DNA from: Paraliobacillus zengyii
GTDB taxonomy: Bacteria > Bacillota > Bacilli > Bacillales > Amphibacillaceae
Assembly: GCF_003268595.1 (NCBI RefSeq)
Contig: NZ_CP029797.1
Coordinates: forward strand, 3,121,501 to 3,185,500
Direction: 5' to 3'
Length of the DNA: 64,000 nt
Under the pieces are notes generated by a model. It ran no database searches and was not told the DNA's origin. It saw only the letters and a list, made by a program, of their open reading frames with translations. The translations under genes were made by a program, and so were the position numbers. Shown here in pieces: positions 29,565-38,771 of this stretch (the stretch's first letter is position 1; each line of letters begins with the position of its first letter).

Positions 29565-30674
29565 TTATACCTCCAGGTAGTATGTGTCTGGCTTCTCTGG
29601 GTCAAATGGCTCGTTGGCCCACATAATAGTGACCATATCTGTAACACCTTGGTTTTCTATATTATGGGTATAGCCCGTTGGTATATCAACTACCTCCATT
29701 TTTTCTGCACTTACAAAATATTCAATGACTTCATCAGAGTTGATTTCTCTAAAGCGAATGACGCCATTCCCACTTACGACAAGAAATTTCTCATTTTTTG
29801 TATGGTGCCAATGGTTACCCTTCGTGACACCAGGTTTTGATATGTTAACAGAAACTTGACCTCTTTCTGGAGTCTTAATAAACTCTGTAAAGGAGCCTCT
29901 CTGGTCTACATTCATCTTAAGGTCATAACTGAATTTATCTTCTGGTAAATAACTGAGATAAGTACTATACAATTTCATTTCAAATGAATTAGACATATCT
30001 GGAATTGATCGTTCTTCTCGACTTTTTTTAAATGAATATATTAAGTCAACAATTTTCCCAAGAGTAAGAGTATGAACTATCGGAATCCTACAAAAATCAC
30101 CAGACGAAGTTTCTTTATTTTTTAATGCATTGATCAATTCTTCGATCACATCATCAATATATACCAACTTCATCTCAACACTAGGGTCGTTAAGAGTGAT
30201 AGGTAAGTCATGAGATACGTTATAACAAAACGTAGCTACTGCACTGTTATAATTTGGTCTACACCATTTACCAAAAACATTAGGAAAACGGTAAACTAGA
30301 ACCTTTGCTCCTGTGACTTTATTATATTCATAAAGTAAATCTTCCCCCGCTTTTTTGCTGATACCATATCCGTTAGCCAATTCGGCTTGGGTTGATGAAG
30401 AAATCATAACTGGGCAAGTATTTTTTTGTCTTTTTAGCGTGTCTAACAGAATTGATGTGAATCCAAAGTTGCCATCCATAAAATCTGACTCATTCTTAGG
30501 TCGATTGACTCCAGCCAAATGAAACACAAAGTCAGCTTCTTTACAATAATCACCGAGTAAATCAGGATTAGTGTTCTTATTATATTCAAAGATGTCAGTA
30601 TAATTTTGGTTCCTTAATTCTGCTACAAGGTTCTTACCGATAAAACCCTTGGCACCAGTTACTAGTATCTTCAT
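29565..30674 (-). CDS. capF: bifunctional UDP-sugar reductase (CapF/WbjC)
   Basis: A 369-residue two-domain enzyme. Residues 1-250 are an SDR domain with GAKGFIGKN and YGISKK. The C-terminal third is a cupin with NHWHHTKNEKFLVVSG, which binds metal in CapF. Together they epimerise at C3 and then reduce the 4-keto sugar to UDP-2-acetamido-2,6-dideoxy-L-talose. The stop codon overlaps the capG start region by a gap of three bases, and it starts exactly where capE ends. Confidence 0.93.
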   Translation of the reverse strand: MKILVTGAKGFIGKNLVAELRNQNYTDIFEYNKNTNPDLLGDYCKEADFVFHLAGVNRPKNESDFMDGNFGFTSILLDTLKRQKNTCPVMISSSTQAELANGYGISKKAGEDLLYEYNKVTGAKVLVYRFPNVFGKWCRPNYNSAVATFCYNVSHDLPITLNDPSVEMKLVYIDDVIEELINALKNKETSSGDFCRIPIVHTLTLGKIVDLIYSFKKSREERSIPDMSNSFEMKLYSTYLSYLPEDKFSYDLKMNVDQRGSFTEFIKTPERGQVSVNISKPGVTKGNHWHHTKNEKFLVVSGNGVIRFREINSDEVIEYFVSAEKMEVVDIPTGYTHNIENQGVTDMVTIMWANEPFDPEKPDTYYLEV

Positions 30675-31693
30675 TATTTATTCCAACCTTTTAATTCATT
30701 TTGAACAAAGTCTAGCATTAATAATTTATCTTTTATTGCTTCAATACTTAATCTCTCAGTGTTATGAGAATTATATTCTTCTTCAGTGGATAACTGCTGG
30801 TCACCTTCTTCGAAATACTTATCATAGTTAAGATCTCTCTTATCAGCAGGTACTCTATAAAAACCACCTAAATCTTTTGCAACAACATGCTCTTCTCTAG
30901 TTAAAAGAGTTTCATATAACTTTTCACCATGGCGCGTACCAATTGTTTTTATTTCATTATCAGAATCGAATAACTCATTAACAGCTTTTGCTAAATCTCC
31001 GATAGTTGACGCTGGTGATTTTTGGACCATGATATCTCCAGCTTCAGCGTTCTCAAATGCAAATACTACTAATTCGACGGCCTCATCAAGACTCATCAAG
31101 AACCTTGTCATGTTAGGATCAGTAACCGTCAAGGGTTGCCCATTTTTAACTTGTTCAATAAATAGTGGAATAACAGACCCTCTTGAAGCCATAACATTTC
31201 CATAGCGTGTACCACAGATTAGAGTTTCAGCGGGATCAACTGTCTTACCCTTAGCCACAAAAACCTTTTCCATCATGGCTTTAGAAATCCCCATTGCATT
31301 AATAGGGTAAGCAGCTTTGTCAGTAGACAAGCAAATTACTTTTTTAACTCCACTCTCCACTGCACCATTTAAAACATTTTCCGTACCGAGAACATTAGTT
31401 TTTACTGCTTCTAAAGGAAAAAACTCACATGATGGAACTTGTTTAAGAGCGGCTGCATGAAAAATATAATCAACACCATACATTGCGTTCTTTACACTTG
31501 CTAAATCACGTACATCACCTATATAAAATTTAAGTTTATCATTTTTATAGAGTTTACGCATGTCATCTTGTTTTTTCTCATCTCGTGAGAATATACGAAT
31601 TTCTTTTATATCTGTATCTAAAAATCTTTTCATAACAGCATTACCAAAAGATCCTGTACCACCAGTTATCAGTAGCGTTTTATTCTTAAACAT
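30674..31693 (-). CDS. capE: UDP-GlcNAc 4,6-dehydratase/5-epimerase (CapE/WbjB)
   Basis: A 339-residue member of the short FlaA1/CapE group. The NAD site TGGTGSFGNA is at the N-terminus, STDKAAYP and MGISKAMMEK replace the usual Y-x3-K, as in active CapE. RHGEKLYETLLTREE is conserved. It carries out the first step from UDP-GlcNAc to the 4-keto-6-deoxy-L-arabino sugar, feeding CapF and CapG. It overlaps the upstream glycosyltransferase gene by eight bases. Confidence 0.94.
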   Translation of the reverse strand: MFKNKTLLITGGTGSFGNAVMKRFLDTDIKEIRIFSRDEKKQDDMRKLYKNDKLKFYIGDVRDLASVKNAMYGVDYIFHAAALKQVPSCEFFPLEAVKTNVLGTENVLNGAVESGVKKVICLSTDKAAYPINAMGISKAMMEKVFVAKGKTVDPAETLICGTRYGNVMASRGSVIPLFIEQVKNGQPLTVTDPNMTRFLMSLDEAVELVVFAFENAEAGDIMVQKSPASTIGDLAKAVNELFDSDNEIKTIGTRHGEKLYETLLTREEHVVAKDLGGFYRVPADKRDLNYDKYFEEGDQQLSTEEEYNSHNTERLSIEAIKDKLLMLDFVQNELKGWNK

Positions 31694-32894
31694 CTATTAT
31701 CCCTCCAAGACTTTTTAGGGTGTTCTCTAATATCGACATAAATTTCTCTTTACTATAATTCTCAATGTAATAATCATATGAGTTACTAGCCATGTTTTCT
31801 TTTTCACTACTATTACAATACTCAATAACTATATTTGCTAGCCCTTTATAATCCTCTGCAGCACAACATAATCCGCTATTTGATTCTTCTATTACACGTC
31901 TTGTCTCACCGTTAATTGCTCCTATTATGGGTTTACCAGCTGCCATATAAGATTGGACTTTACCAGGAAGTGTATAAGAAAGGTTTTTGTTATCTTTTAG
32001 GGTTATTAACATTGCATCTGCCATACTATAATACTTTGGCATTTCACTCAAAGGAAGTCTTCCATAATACCTAACATTTTTCAGCCCTAAGCTTTTACTG
32101 ATTATCTTACATTCTTCTAACTTGGATCCATCTCCAATTATATAAAACCCTATATCTGGATAATCACTTAATTCATTAGCCGCTTTAACTATTGTTTCAA
32201 CACTTTGCATATCACCAATATTTCCTGCAAACACAAATATATATTTATAATCATTAGAATCTGATATTGAATTAAATTCAGTGGTAAATAAATCTTCAGC
32301 ATATTGAGGAAGATGACGTATAATTTCGGTTTTAATTCCAAGAGTACTACCAAAGTATTTTTTGAACATACTAGAAGTAACTAAAATTAAATCTGGTGAA
32401 CTATATATCCATCTTGAGACTTTTAAAAAAAACTGATACGATATTGAATTTTCTTTAATTCCACCAGCCGCTAAACTAGCAGGCCATAGATCAAGACTAT
32501 AAAGTAATATCTTTTTCTTCTTTTTCTTCTTATAAATTATTGCGGGGATACTCATCACAACTGGTGAAAGTTGATTTACGAATACCACATCGAATTTTTC
32601 TTTCATAAATAATGCTTTTAAAGATGCTGATATAGCAAAACTAAAGTAATTCAGAAAAAGTTTTATTTTACTACTACCTCTACCAATCTCATAACTTCTT
32701 ATAATTTTTACGCCCTTAATTACTTCATGCCTTTTCTTACCATTACGATACTCATCAAGCACTCGTCCCTCTGGATAATTAGGAAGACCTGTCAGCACAG
32801 TTACTTCATGACCCATTTTTACAAGTGTTTCACATATATCAGTAATACGAAAAGGTTCAGGATAGTAATATTGGCAGACAACTAGTATCTTCAT
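31686..32894 (-). CDS. GT4 glycosyltransferase, WbuB-like (probable FucNAc transferase)
   Basis: About 402 residues. It starts MKILVVCQYYYPEPFRITDI and continues HEVTVLTGLPNYPEG, a strong match to E. coli WbuB-type L-FucNAc transferases. The donor domain has FAGNIGDMQSVETI and KVQSYMAAGKPIIG. The ATG at 32894 is preferred over the TTG at 32912. The neighbouring capEFG genes make UDP-L-FucNAc, so this enzyme is the natural user. A lysine run (YKKKKKKK) in the middle suggests contact with membrane lipid. Confidence 0.88.
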   Translation of the reverse strand: MKILVVCQYYYPEPFRITDICETLVKMGHEVTVLTGLPNYPEGRVLDEYRNGKKRHEVIKGVKIIRSYEIGRGSSKIKLFLNYFSFAISASLKALFMKEKFDVVFVNQLSPVVMSIPAIIYKKKKKKKILLYSLDLWPASLAAGGIKENSISYQFFLKVSRWIYSSPDLILVTSSMFKKYFGSTLGIKTEIIRHLPQYAEDLFTTEFNSISDSNDYKYIFVFAGNIGDMQSVETIVKAANELSDYPDIGFYIIGDGSKLEECKIISKSLGLKNVRYYGRLPLSEMPKYYSMADAMLITLKDNKNLSYTLPGKVQSYMAAGKPIIGAINGETRRVIEESNSGLCCAAEDYKGLANIVIEYCNSSEKENMASNSYDYYIENYSKEKFMSILENTLKSLGGIIDV

Positions 32895-32944
32895 TAGCAC
32901 ATAATCCCCCAAAATTCATTAAACATTTTCAATGACTGTAAATA

Positions 32945-33571
32945 TCAAACCTTATTCTTTTTAGTGCTCACAACTTCCTCATGAGATTTATTCCTACCTT
33001 CAATGATACCATCACTCTTAACCACACTTAGAATTGTCCCAAAGAAGCATCTAACATCCATTCTAAGACTTATGTTCTCAACATATTCTCCATCTAATTT
33101 AGACTTCACTTCAATAGTAAGTTCATCTCGACCATTAATCTGTGCCCAACCAGTCAAACCTGGTGGAACATCATTAGCATTATATTTATCTCTCTCTTCT
33201 ATAAGATCAAACTGATTCCAAAGCGCGGGTCTAGGACCTATAGTACTCATTTGACCAACAAGAATGTTCAAAATTTGAGGAAGTTCATCAAGAGAAGTTT
33301 TTCTCATGATTTTACCGATATTGGTAATATACTGGGTTGGATTATCCAATAGGTGCGTTGGCATGTCCTTTGGGGTATCTATCCTCATAGTACGAAATTT
33401 CAACATATAAAAATGAGTCTTAAAAATGCCAACACGTTTTTGTTTGAAAAATACTGGTCCTCTTGAATCCAGTTTAATAGCTATGATAAGAATTATAAAT
33501 ATTGGTGATAGAAGTAATAAACCTATTAATGAGAGAACAATATCTAATAGTCTTTTTATTTTTAAATACAT
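32945..33571 (-). CDS. priming sugar-phosphate transferase to undecaprenyl phosphate
   Basis: A 208-residue small polyisoprenyl-phosphate hexose-1-phosphate transferase. An N-terminal re-entrant helix (IVLSLIGLLLLSPIFIILI) is followed by the catalytic KFRTM, then SLDELPQILNILVGQMSTIG, the phosphate site PRPALW and PPGLTGWAQINGRDEL. It loads the first sugar phosphate onto undecaprenyl phosphate, starting repeat-unit assembly. Lacking the long N-terminal WbaP part, it is of the EpsL/CapM type; the primer could be a product of the CapD/EpsC dehydratase. Sugar unknown. Confidence 0.92.
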   Translation of the reverse strand: MYLKIKRLLDIVLSLIGLLLLSPIFIILIIAIKLDSRGPVFFKQKRVGIFKTHFYMLKFRTMRIDTPKDMPTHLLDNPTQYITNIGKIMRKTSLDELPQILNILVGQMSTIGPRPALWNQFDLIEERDKYNANDVPPGLTGWAQINGRDELTIEVKSKLDGEYVENISLRMDVRCFFGTILSVVKSDGIIEGRNKSHEEVVSTKKNKV

Positions 33572-33693
33572 GATCTATTACACTCCCAGAAGTTTAGTTT
33601 AGTAGCTTAGTACTTAATTGGAATTTAAAATCTTTCCAAGCAAATGCCAACCTCCTTAATCACAATGATATGAATAGAGGTAATGTTAAAAAA

Positions 33694-35520
33694 TCATCCC
33701 TCAACAGCCTTCAATTCTTTCTCGGCATAAACAATCGCCATCAACGCTTCTTTCACTTCTTCTTTCGTATAACCTTCAAACTGTTCAATTAAATCTAGTA
33801 ATCTTCCCATCTCTACATCTATTGTTCGACCAACGTATATTTTTTCGTACACTTCTCCAGGAAGGACCTCATTATCATCTAATAATTCTTCGAACATTTT
33901 TTCTCCTGGTCGGATACCGGAGAATTCAATTGGAATTTCGTCTTCTGTGTAACCAGATAGTTTAATCAAGTTTTTCGCAAGGTCAACGATTTTAACAGGT
34001 TCACCCATGTCTAGTACGAAAATCTCTCCACCCTTAGCTAATGTTCCTGCTTGGATTACAAGACGTGATGCTTCTGGAATCGTCATGAAGTAACGTGTCA
34101 TATCAGGATGTGTGACTGTAACTGGTCCACCTTTTTCAATTTGTTTTTTGAATAGTGGGATAACACTTCCACGGCTACCTAAAACATTACCAAAACGTAC
34201 CGCAACGAATTTTGTTTTACTTTGTTTGGCCAAGTTCTGTACGACCATTTCAGCTAAACGTTTTGTCGCACCCATTACATTCGTCGGGTTAACTGATTTA
34301 TCGGTTGAGACTAATACAAATGTATCTACCCCATACGTATCACATGCTTCTGTAACGTTTTTCGTGCCAATTACATTATTTTTAATTGCCTCATGTGGAT
34401 TATATTCCATTAATGGGACATGTTTATGCGCTGCTGCATGATAAACCATCGTCGGTTGATATCTTTCAACAATTTCAAATATCCGTTTACGATCTTGTAC
34501 ATCAGCTATAATTGGTATGATTTCTGTATCTTTATCTTGTAAAGTTTCACGTAACTCCATATCAATTGAATAAATACTAAATTCACCATGACCAACGAGT
34601 AATATTTTATCTGGATTAAATGCCATCAATTGACGACAAATCTCGGAACCAATTGAACCACCAGCACCAGTAATCATAACTGTTTGACTTGTAACAAATT
34701 CTGAAATAGTACCAAGATCTAGTTGTACTGACGGACGTCCTAAAACGTCTTCCACATCAACATTACGTAATGCACTTACGGAAACACGACCACTTGCTAA
34801 GTCTTCAATTCTTGGAAGCATTTGCACTCTAGCATTGGTCTGATTGCACATCGTAACAACTTCATTCAGTTCCCCATTACTTAAGGATGGAATGGCAATT
34901 ACGATATGATCAATTTTCATTTTTTCTACTATCTGTGGTATGTCATTCGTAAATCCTGACACTGGAATATCATATAATTGCATTTTTTGTTTGTTGCTAT
35001 CATCATCAACAAAAGCCACTGGATTAAGATCTGTATTCTGTGGTTCATTTTTCAACTGACGAACAATCATCGCACCTGCAGCTCCAGCTCCTACTATTAA
35101 TGTGCGTTTTTGATTACTGTTTGAAACTATAAAACGATCTCGGAAAACGCGCCAAAAAAAACGTGAACCTCCAATAAAAATTATGTGAAGCATCCACGTA
35201 ATAACGAAAGCACGGCGATAAATCGTAAAGTCATTTATCAAGAATTGAATAATTGCTGTTGATATAATCGATAAGGTAATTGCTTTTACAATCGATGTTA
35301 ATTCTCCAACACTAGCATATGCCCATACTTTATGGTAAAGCTTATAAAGTATCGCATAAAGGTGATGAAAGAATAATAATGTAATCGAACTGATGACTAT
35401 CATATCCATCGACCAAACGGAACTCGATGGATAGACAAGCCATGCAGCAATAAAAATTGCTGTCGTTACAATTATCGAATCGAGTAATATTAGAAATGTC
35501 ATCCTTTTTCGATAAGACAT
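33694..35520 (-). CDS. membrane-bound UDP-sugar 4,6-dehydratase (CapD/EpsC/WbpM type)
   Basis: A 608-residue protein. Four N-terminal membrane helices (1-125) precede a first Rossmann domain (TLIVGAGAAGAMIVRQL) and the catalytic SDR domain (MITGAGGSIGSEICRQL, STDKSVNPTNVMGATKRLAE, RFGNVLGSRGSVIPLF). The long FlaA1/WbpM class forms UDP-2-acetamido-2,6-dideoxy-4-ketoglucose from UDP-GlcNAc. This is a second route from UDP-GlcNAc beside CapE and probably supplies the primer sugar. Codon use is closer to the housekeeping-like genes galU and cpsB than to the AT-rich genes downstream. Confidence 0.92.
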   Translation of the reverse strand: MSYRKRMTFLILLDSIIVTTAIFIAAWLVYPSSSVWSMDMIVISSITLLFFHHLYAILYKLYHKVWAYASVGELTSIVKAITLSIISTAIIQFLINDFTIYRRAFVITWMLHIIFIGGSRFFWRVFRDRFIVSNSNQKRTLIVGAGAAGAMIVRQLKNEPQNTDLNPVAFVDDDSNKQKMQLYDIPVSGFTNDIPQIVEKMKIDHIVIAIPSLSNGELNEVVTMCNQTNARVQMLPRIEDLASGRVSVSALRNVDVEDVLGRPSVQLDLGTISEFVTSQTVMITGAGGSIGSEICRQLMAFNPDKILLVGHGEFSIYSIDMELRETLQDKDTEIIPIIADVQDRKRIFEIVERYQPTMVYHAAAHKHVPLMEYNPHEAIKNNVIGTKNVTEACDTYGVDTFVLVSTDKSVNPTNVMGATKRLAEMVVQNLAKQSKTKFVAVRFGNVLGSRGSVIPLFKKQIEKGGPVTVTHPDMTRYFMTIPEASRLVIQAGTLAKGGEIFVLDMGEPVKIVDLAKNLIKLSGYTEDEIPIEFSGIRPGEKMFEELLDDNEVLPGEVYEKIYVGRTIDVEMGRLLDLIEQFEGYTKEEVKEALMAIVYAEKELKAVEG

Positions 35521-35557
35521 GGGAAAGATCCCTACTTTCTCTACTGATACTTTTTGT

Positions 35558-36445
35558 TTATTTTGATGTTGTTTTCATTTCTCCAACAATTTTTTGAAGT
35601 AATTGTTTTACATCCGAGCCGATCTCTTTATCTTGTAATGCATATTCAATTGTTGTTTGGATAAAGCCTAGCTTTTCTCCTACATCATGGCGACGTCCTT
35701 CGAAATCATACGCATATACTTTTTGAATTTCATTTAACATTTGGATTGCATCAGTTAACTGAATTTCTCCACCAGCTCCAACTTGTTGACGATCAAGGAA
35801 TCGGAAAATTTCAGGCGTGAAGATATACCGTCCCATAATCGCTAAATTCGATGGTGCTGTACCTTTTGCCGGTTTCTCGACAAAATTATTCACTTGATAA
35901 CGTCTACCATTTTGTTCTTTAGGATCGACAATACCATAACGATGTGTTTGATCTTCTGGTACTTGTTGTACACCAATTACAGATGATTGTGTGTCTTCAT
36001 ATTCATTGATTAGTTGTTTTAGGCATGGAACATCACTTTGAACGATGTCATCGCCTAAAAGTACAGCAAATGGTTCATCTCCAATGAATTTACGCGCACA
36101 CCAGACAGCATGTCCTAAACCTTTTGGTTCTTTCTGACGAATATAATGAATATCCGCAAGATTAGAAGAATGACGTACCTTGTGTAATAAATCAAATTTC
36201 TCTTTCTCTTCTAAATTACGCTCCAGTTCAGGCGAATTGTCAAAGTGGTCTTCAATTGCACGTTTCCCTTTACCCGAAACGATAATGATATCTTCAATAC
36301 CTGAAGCAACCGCTTCTTCAACGATATATTGAATCGTTGGTTTATCAACAATTGGTAACATTTCTTTTGGCATTGCTTTCGTCGCTGGCAAGAAACGAGT
36401 TCCTAATCCTGCTGCTGGTATAATTGCTTTTCTTACTTTTTTCAT
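35558..36445 (-). CDS. galU: UTP-glucose-1-phosphate uridylyltransferase
   Basis: A 295-residue enzyme that makes UDP-glucose. [21 protein letters not shown] is the nucleotide-binding loop, [14 protein letters not shown] and the FVEKP block follow. It provides UDP-glucose for the capsule, and also for ugd further right, which turns it into UDP-glucuronate. Sits between cpsB and the capD-type gene in one direction, 37-60 bp gaps. Confidence 0.96.
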   Translation of the reverse strand: MKKVRKAIIPAAGLGTRFLPATKAMPKEMLPIVDKPTIQYIVEEAVASGIEDIIIVSGKGKRAIEDHFDNSPELERNLEEKEKFDLLHKVRHSSNLADIHYIRQKEPKGLGHAVWCARKFIGDEPFAVLLGDDIVQSDVPCLKQLINEYEDTQSSVIGVQQVPEDQTHRYGIVDPKEQNGRRYQVNNFVEKPAKGTAPSNLAIMGRYIFTPEIFRFLDRQQVGAGGEIQLTDAIQMLNEIQKVYAYDFEGRRHDVGEKLGFIQTTIEYALQDKEIGSDVKQLLQKIVGEMKTTSK

Positions 36446-36504
36446 TAGTGTTATCTCCCTTACTGCGTTCTATAATTTAGTGTCATTTCGGATCTACTAA
36501 TTTC

Positions 36505-37272
36505 TTAAAAGAGACCCATAAACTTTTTCTTTTTTATTCGTTCTGGTTCTTGTCCGATTACGGTTTGATTCTCTACAATATATTGTGCATTTTCCATAAA
36601 ATAATACAGCATCGCATGACCAAATGTGTCTTTGATTACTGTATTCGCTTCTTGATTACGAAAACCTCTTGTTGTGATGTTATGTGCATCTGATGCAATA
36701 AAATGGGTTAAGTTTGCTTCAATTAAATCTAGACTAAAGCTTTTGATCTTTTTCCCAAACTTACCTGCGACACTTGCAGCGGTAACTTGGGTTAATGCAC
36801 CATTTCGAACCATTTCAAATAACAAATTCGGATGTTCCATAATCGCTTTGTTTCTTTCTGGGTGCACGATAATCGGTTTTAAATCATGCACTTGCATATC
36901 AAATAGAAGTTGATTGGTAAAACGCGGTACAGAATTGGAAGGGAGTTCGACAAATAGATAGTCGCTCGTTTGATTTAAGGGTAGTATTTTTCCAAGATCA
37001 TAGTCTTCAACCATTTCTCCATAAATACGTGTTTCTTGTCCTGGTAAAACAGTTAATGGTACCTCTTCTTCTTCTAATCTAGCATTTACTAGCTCAACAA
37101 GAGGTAGAATAGTTGACTTGGTATTGTTATAGCTACCGTTCTTATGATGTGGTGTAGCAATAATCGTATCGATACCTTGTGCTACTGCAGCTTTTGCCAT
37201 TGCAACACTATCTTCCAAATGTTTCGCCCCATCATCGATATTCGGTAATATATGACAATGAATGTCGATCAT
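36505..37272 (-). CDS. cpsB: PHP-family protein-tyrosine phosphatase CpsB/YwqE
   Basis: A 255-residue manganese-dependent phosphatase that dephosphorylates the CpsD tyrosine cluster. All expected ligands are present: H5 and H7 in DIHCHILP, DDG, H42 in TPHHKNG, the glutamate in LPGQE, VELPSN, HPERN, and SDAHN near the end. It is the one catalytically complete copy among three paralogs in this cluster. It starts after a terminator (37608-37638) and a 428-bp gap, so it probably has its own promoter and leads the galU-capD transcript. Confidence 0.94.
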   Translation of the reverse strand: MIDIHCHILPNIDDGAKHLEDSVAMAKAAVAQGIDTIIATPHHKNGSYNNTKSTILPLVELVNARLEEEEVPLTVLPGQETRIYGEMVEDYDLGKILPLNQTSDYLFVELPSNSVPRFTNQLLFDMQVHDLKPIIVHPERNKAIMEHPNLLFEMVRNGALTQVTAASVAGKFGKKIKSFSLDLIEANLTHFIASDAHNITTRGFRNQEANTVIKDTFGHAMLYYFMENAQYIVENQTVIGQEPERIKKKKFMGLF

Positions 37273-37700
37273 AATGCTCCAACCTCTTTCTATTATAGAA
37301 ATTAATCTTCCAAAACAATATTTACAGTATAACAGTCGAATTATGAAAATGAAATACGTTTTGTAACGTTTTCCTATAAAATGATTGTCGAAATTTGTGA
37401 CTTTTTAACTATACCTTTTAATTCTGTGACCTAACACGCATGTATATTGAACTACTTTTTTTCCAGTAATTCTTAATGAGCTGTAATCAAAAGCTTATCT
37501 TTCGTCAAGTATACAACATATTCGCGTTAATAATAAGCCTTTTCCTATAGTTTGCATTGTGAATTTCTGTTAATGTTTGTGGCTATCTAAAAATGTTGAT
37601 TAAACAGAAAAACCTTCCACTTAAAGTAGAAGGTTTTTACTCGCTATTGAAATAGAGTCTGCATTTATATTACTATTGGTCATCTTAAATAACTATACCG
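37273..37700. other. intergenic region upstream of cpsB
   Basis: 428 bp of AT-rich DNA without a gene. The right part holds the terminator of the second paralog; the left part must contain the promoter for cpsB-galU. No clear operator was recognised. Confidence 0.35.
37608..37638 (-). terminator. rho-independent terminator behind the second cpsB paralog
   Basis: AAAAACCTTC (37608-37617) pairs with GAAGGTTTTT (37629-37638); on the minus strand a T run follows. It splits the cpsCD-paralog section from the cpsB-galU section. Confidence 0.88.
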
Positions 37701-38465
37701 TTATTTATTCAAGAAATCCAAACGTTTCTTTTTCATCCGGACTGGTTCTTCGGTAATAACTGCCTCACCTTTGGTCAAATACATGGCATTTTCATAAAAC
37801 AAATAAGTCATCTCATTCCCAAAATGTTTCCGTACTTTTCTTAAAGCTTCTTGATATGAATAACCTGAAGCTTTACTCGCTTCTGAGCCAATAAAATGTG
37901 CTAATCTAGCTTTCATAATTTCCAGTGTGAATTTTTGTGTTTTTCGTGAATTTTTACCTATAATACTGTCAGTTGCTAATTGAACAAGTGCTCCTTGTTT
38001 TACTAGTTCATATAACAGATCGGGATCTTCTCTGATAAAAGGATTCGTTTCTGGGTGTGCAATGATTGGCTTGTATCCTTTTATTTGCAAATTAAAGATA
38101 AGCTGCATCATATAAGCTGGAATGTGATTGCTCGGCAAGTCCATTAACAAATATCCCGGTGTTTCATTTATAGTAAGTAAGTGATCCTTCTCTAAGCTTT
38201 CAATCATTTCGCCATATATTCTTATCTCTTGTCCTGGTAGCACGGTTAACGCTAGTTGTTCTTCTTGAAGTCTTTGATTAAGTGTGTCTACTTGTTGGAT
38301 AATCTGTTGTTTGAAATTATGGTATTGTCCATTCATATGTTTTGGGGTTGCGACTATTGTTTCAATCCCCTGTGCTAAAGCAGTTTTAGCAATAGCTACG
38401 CTCTCTTCAATATGTTTCGGTCCATTATCTATTCCAGGTAAGATGTGGCAGTTTATATCGATCAT
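37701..38465 (-). CDS. CpsB-like protein lacking metal ligands (paralog 2)
   Basis: A 254-residue protein clearly homologous to the intact CpsB along its whole length (LPGQEIRIYGEM, VAIAKTALAQGIETIVATP). The active site is eroded: DIHCH has become DINCH, DDG is DNG, TPHH is TPKH, ELPSN is DLPSN, HPERN is HPETN and SDAHN is SEASK. It keeps H7, the LPGQE glutamate and the HPE histidine. Catalysis with the normal trinuclear metal site is unlikely. The frame is intact and a terminator follows, so a non-catalytic role is plausible, for example binding the phosphorylated CpsD tail or competing with CpsB. Remaining weak activity cannot be excluded. Confidence 0.85.
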   Translation of the reverse strand: MIDINCHILPGIDNGPKHIEESVAIAKTALAQGIETIVATPKHMNGQYHNFKQQIIQQVDTLNQRLQEEQLALTVLPGQEIRIYGEMIESLEKDHLLTINETPGYLLMDLPSNHIPAYMMQLIFNLQIKGYKPIIAHPETNPFIREDPDLLYELVKQGALVQLATDSIIGKNSRKTQKFTLEIMKARLAHFIGSEASKASGYSYQEALRKVRKHFGNEMTYLFYENAMYLTKGEAVITEEPVRMKKKRLDFLNK

Positions 38466-38771
38466 ATGAACATCTCCTATCTCGATTTAGGGTTATTTCA
38501 ATTAGGTTAGCACACTAGCATGTGTCAATGGATTAGAAGCTTTGTCACTTTATATCGATTGGCTTAACTTTTCTGAGAATATACTGTCAGTCTGTGTAAT
38601 GAAGCTTTATCATCAACTCTATATACTAGTTTTACCAGACTATAGTCAGGAATACATATAACTAAAGTAATAGATTGGAGAATTTCCCACGAAAAATGTA
38701 GTGCACAAAAAGATCCTAAACCTATATGGCTTAGAATCTCTTTTCGTGGCATGTACTTTGCTAAGGTATGC
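38466..38771. other. intergenic region between cpsB paralogs 2 and 3
   Basis: 306 bp with no real gene; short open frames here have no ribosome binding site. CCACGAAAA near 38689 and TTTTCGTGG near 38741 frame a larger stem with the terminator listed separately. Confidence 0.35.
38711..38739 (-). terminator. terminator behind cpsB paralog 3
   Basis: AGATCCTAAACC (38711-38722) pairs with GGCTTAGAATCT (38728-38739), two G-U pairs, and on the minus strand five T follow. Paralog 3 therefore ends here and paralog 2 probably has its own promoter. Confidence 0.75.

Noticed and set aside
37273..37600. Possible riboswitch upstream of cpsB
   Set aside because: No known aptamer core recognised by eye; a covariance search would be needed.
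38564..38752. 62-residue frame between cpsB paralogs
   Set aside because: No ribosome binding site; overlaps a clear terminator stem.
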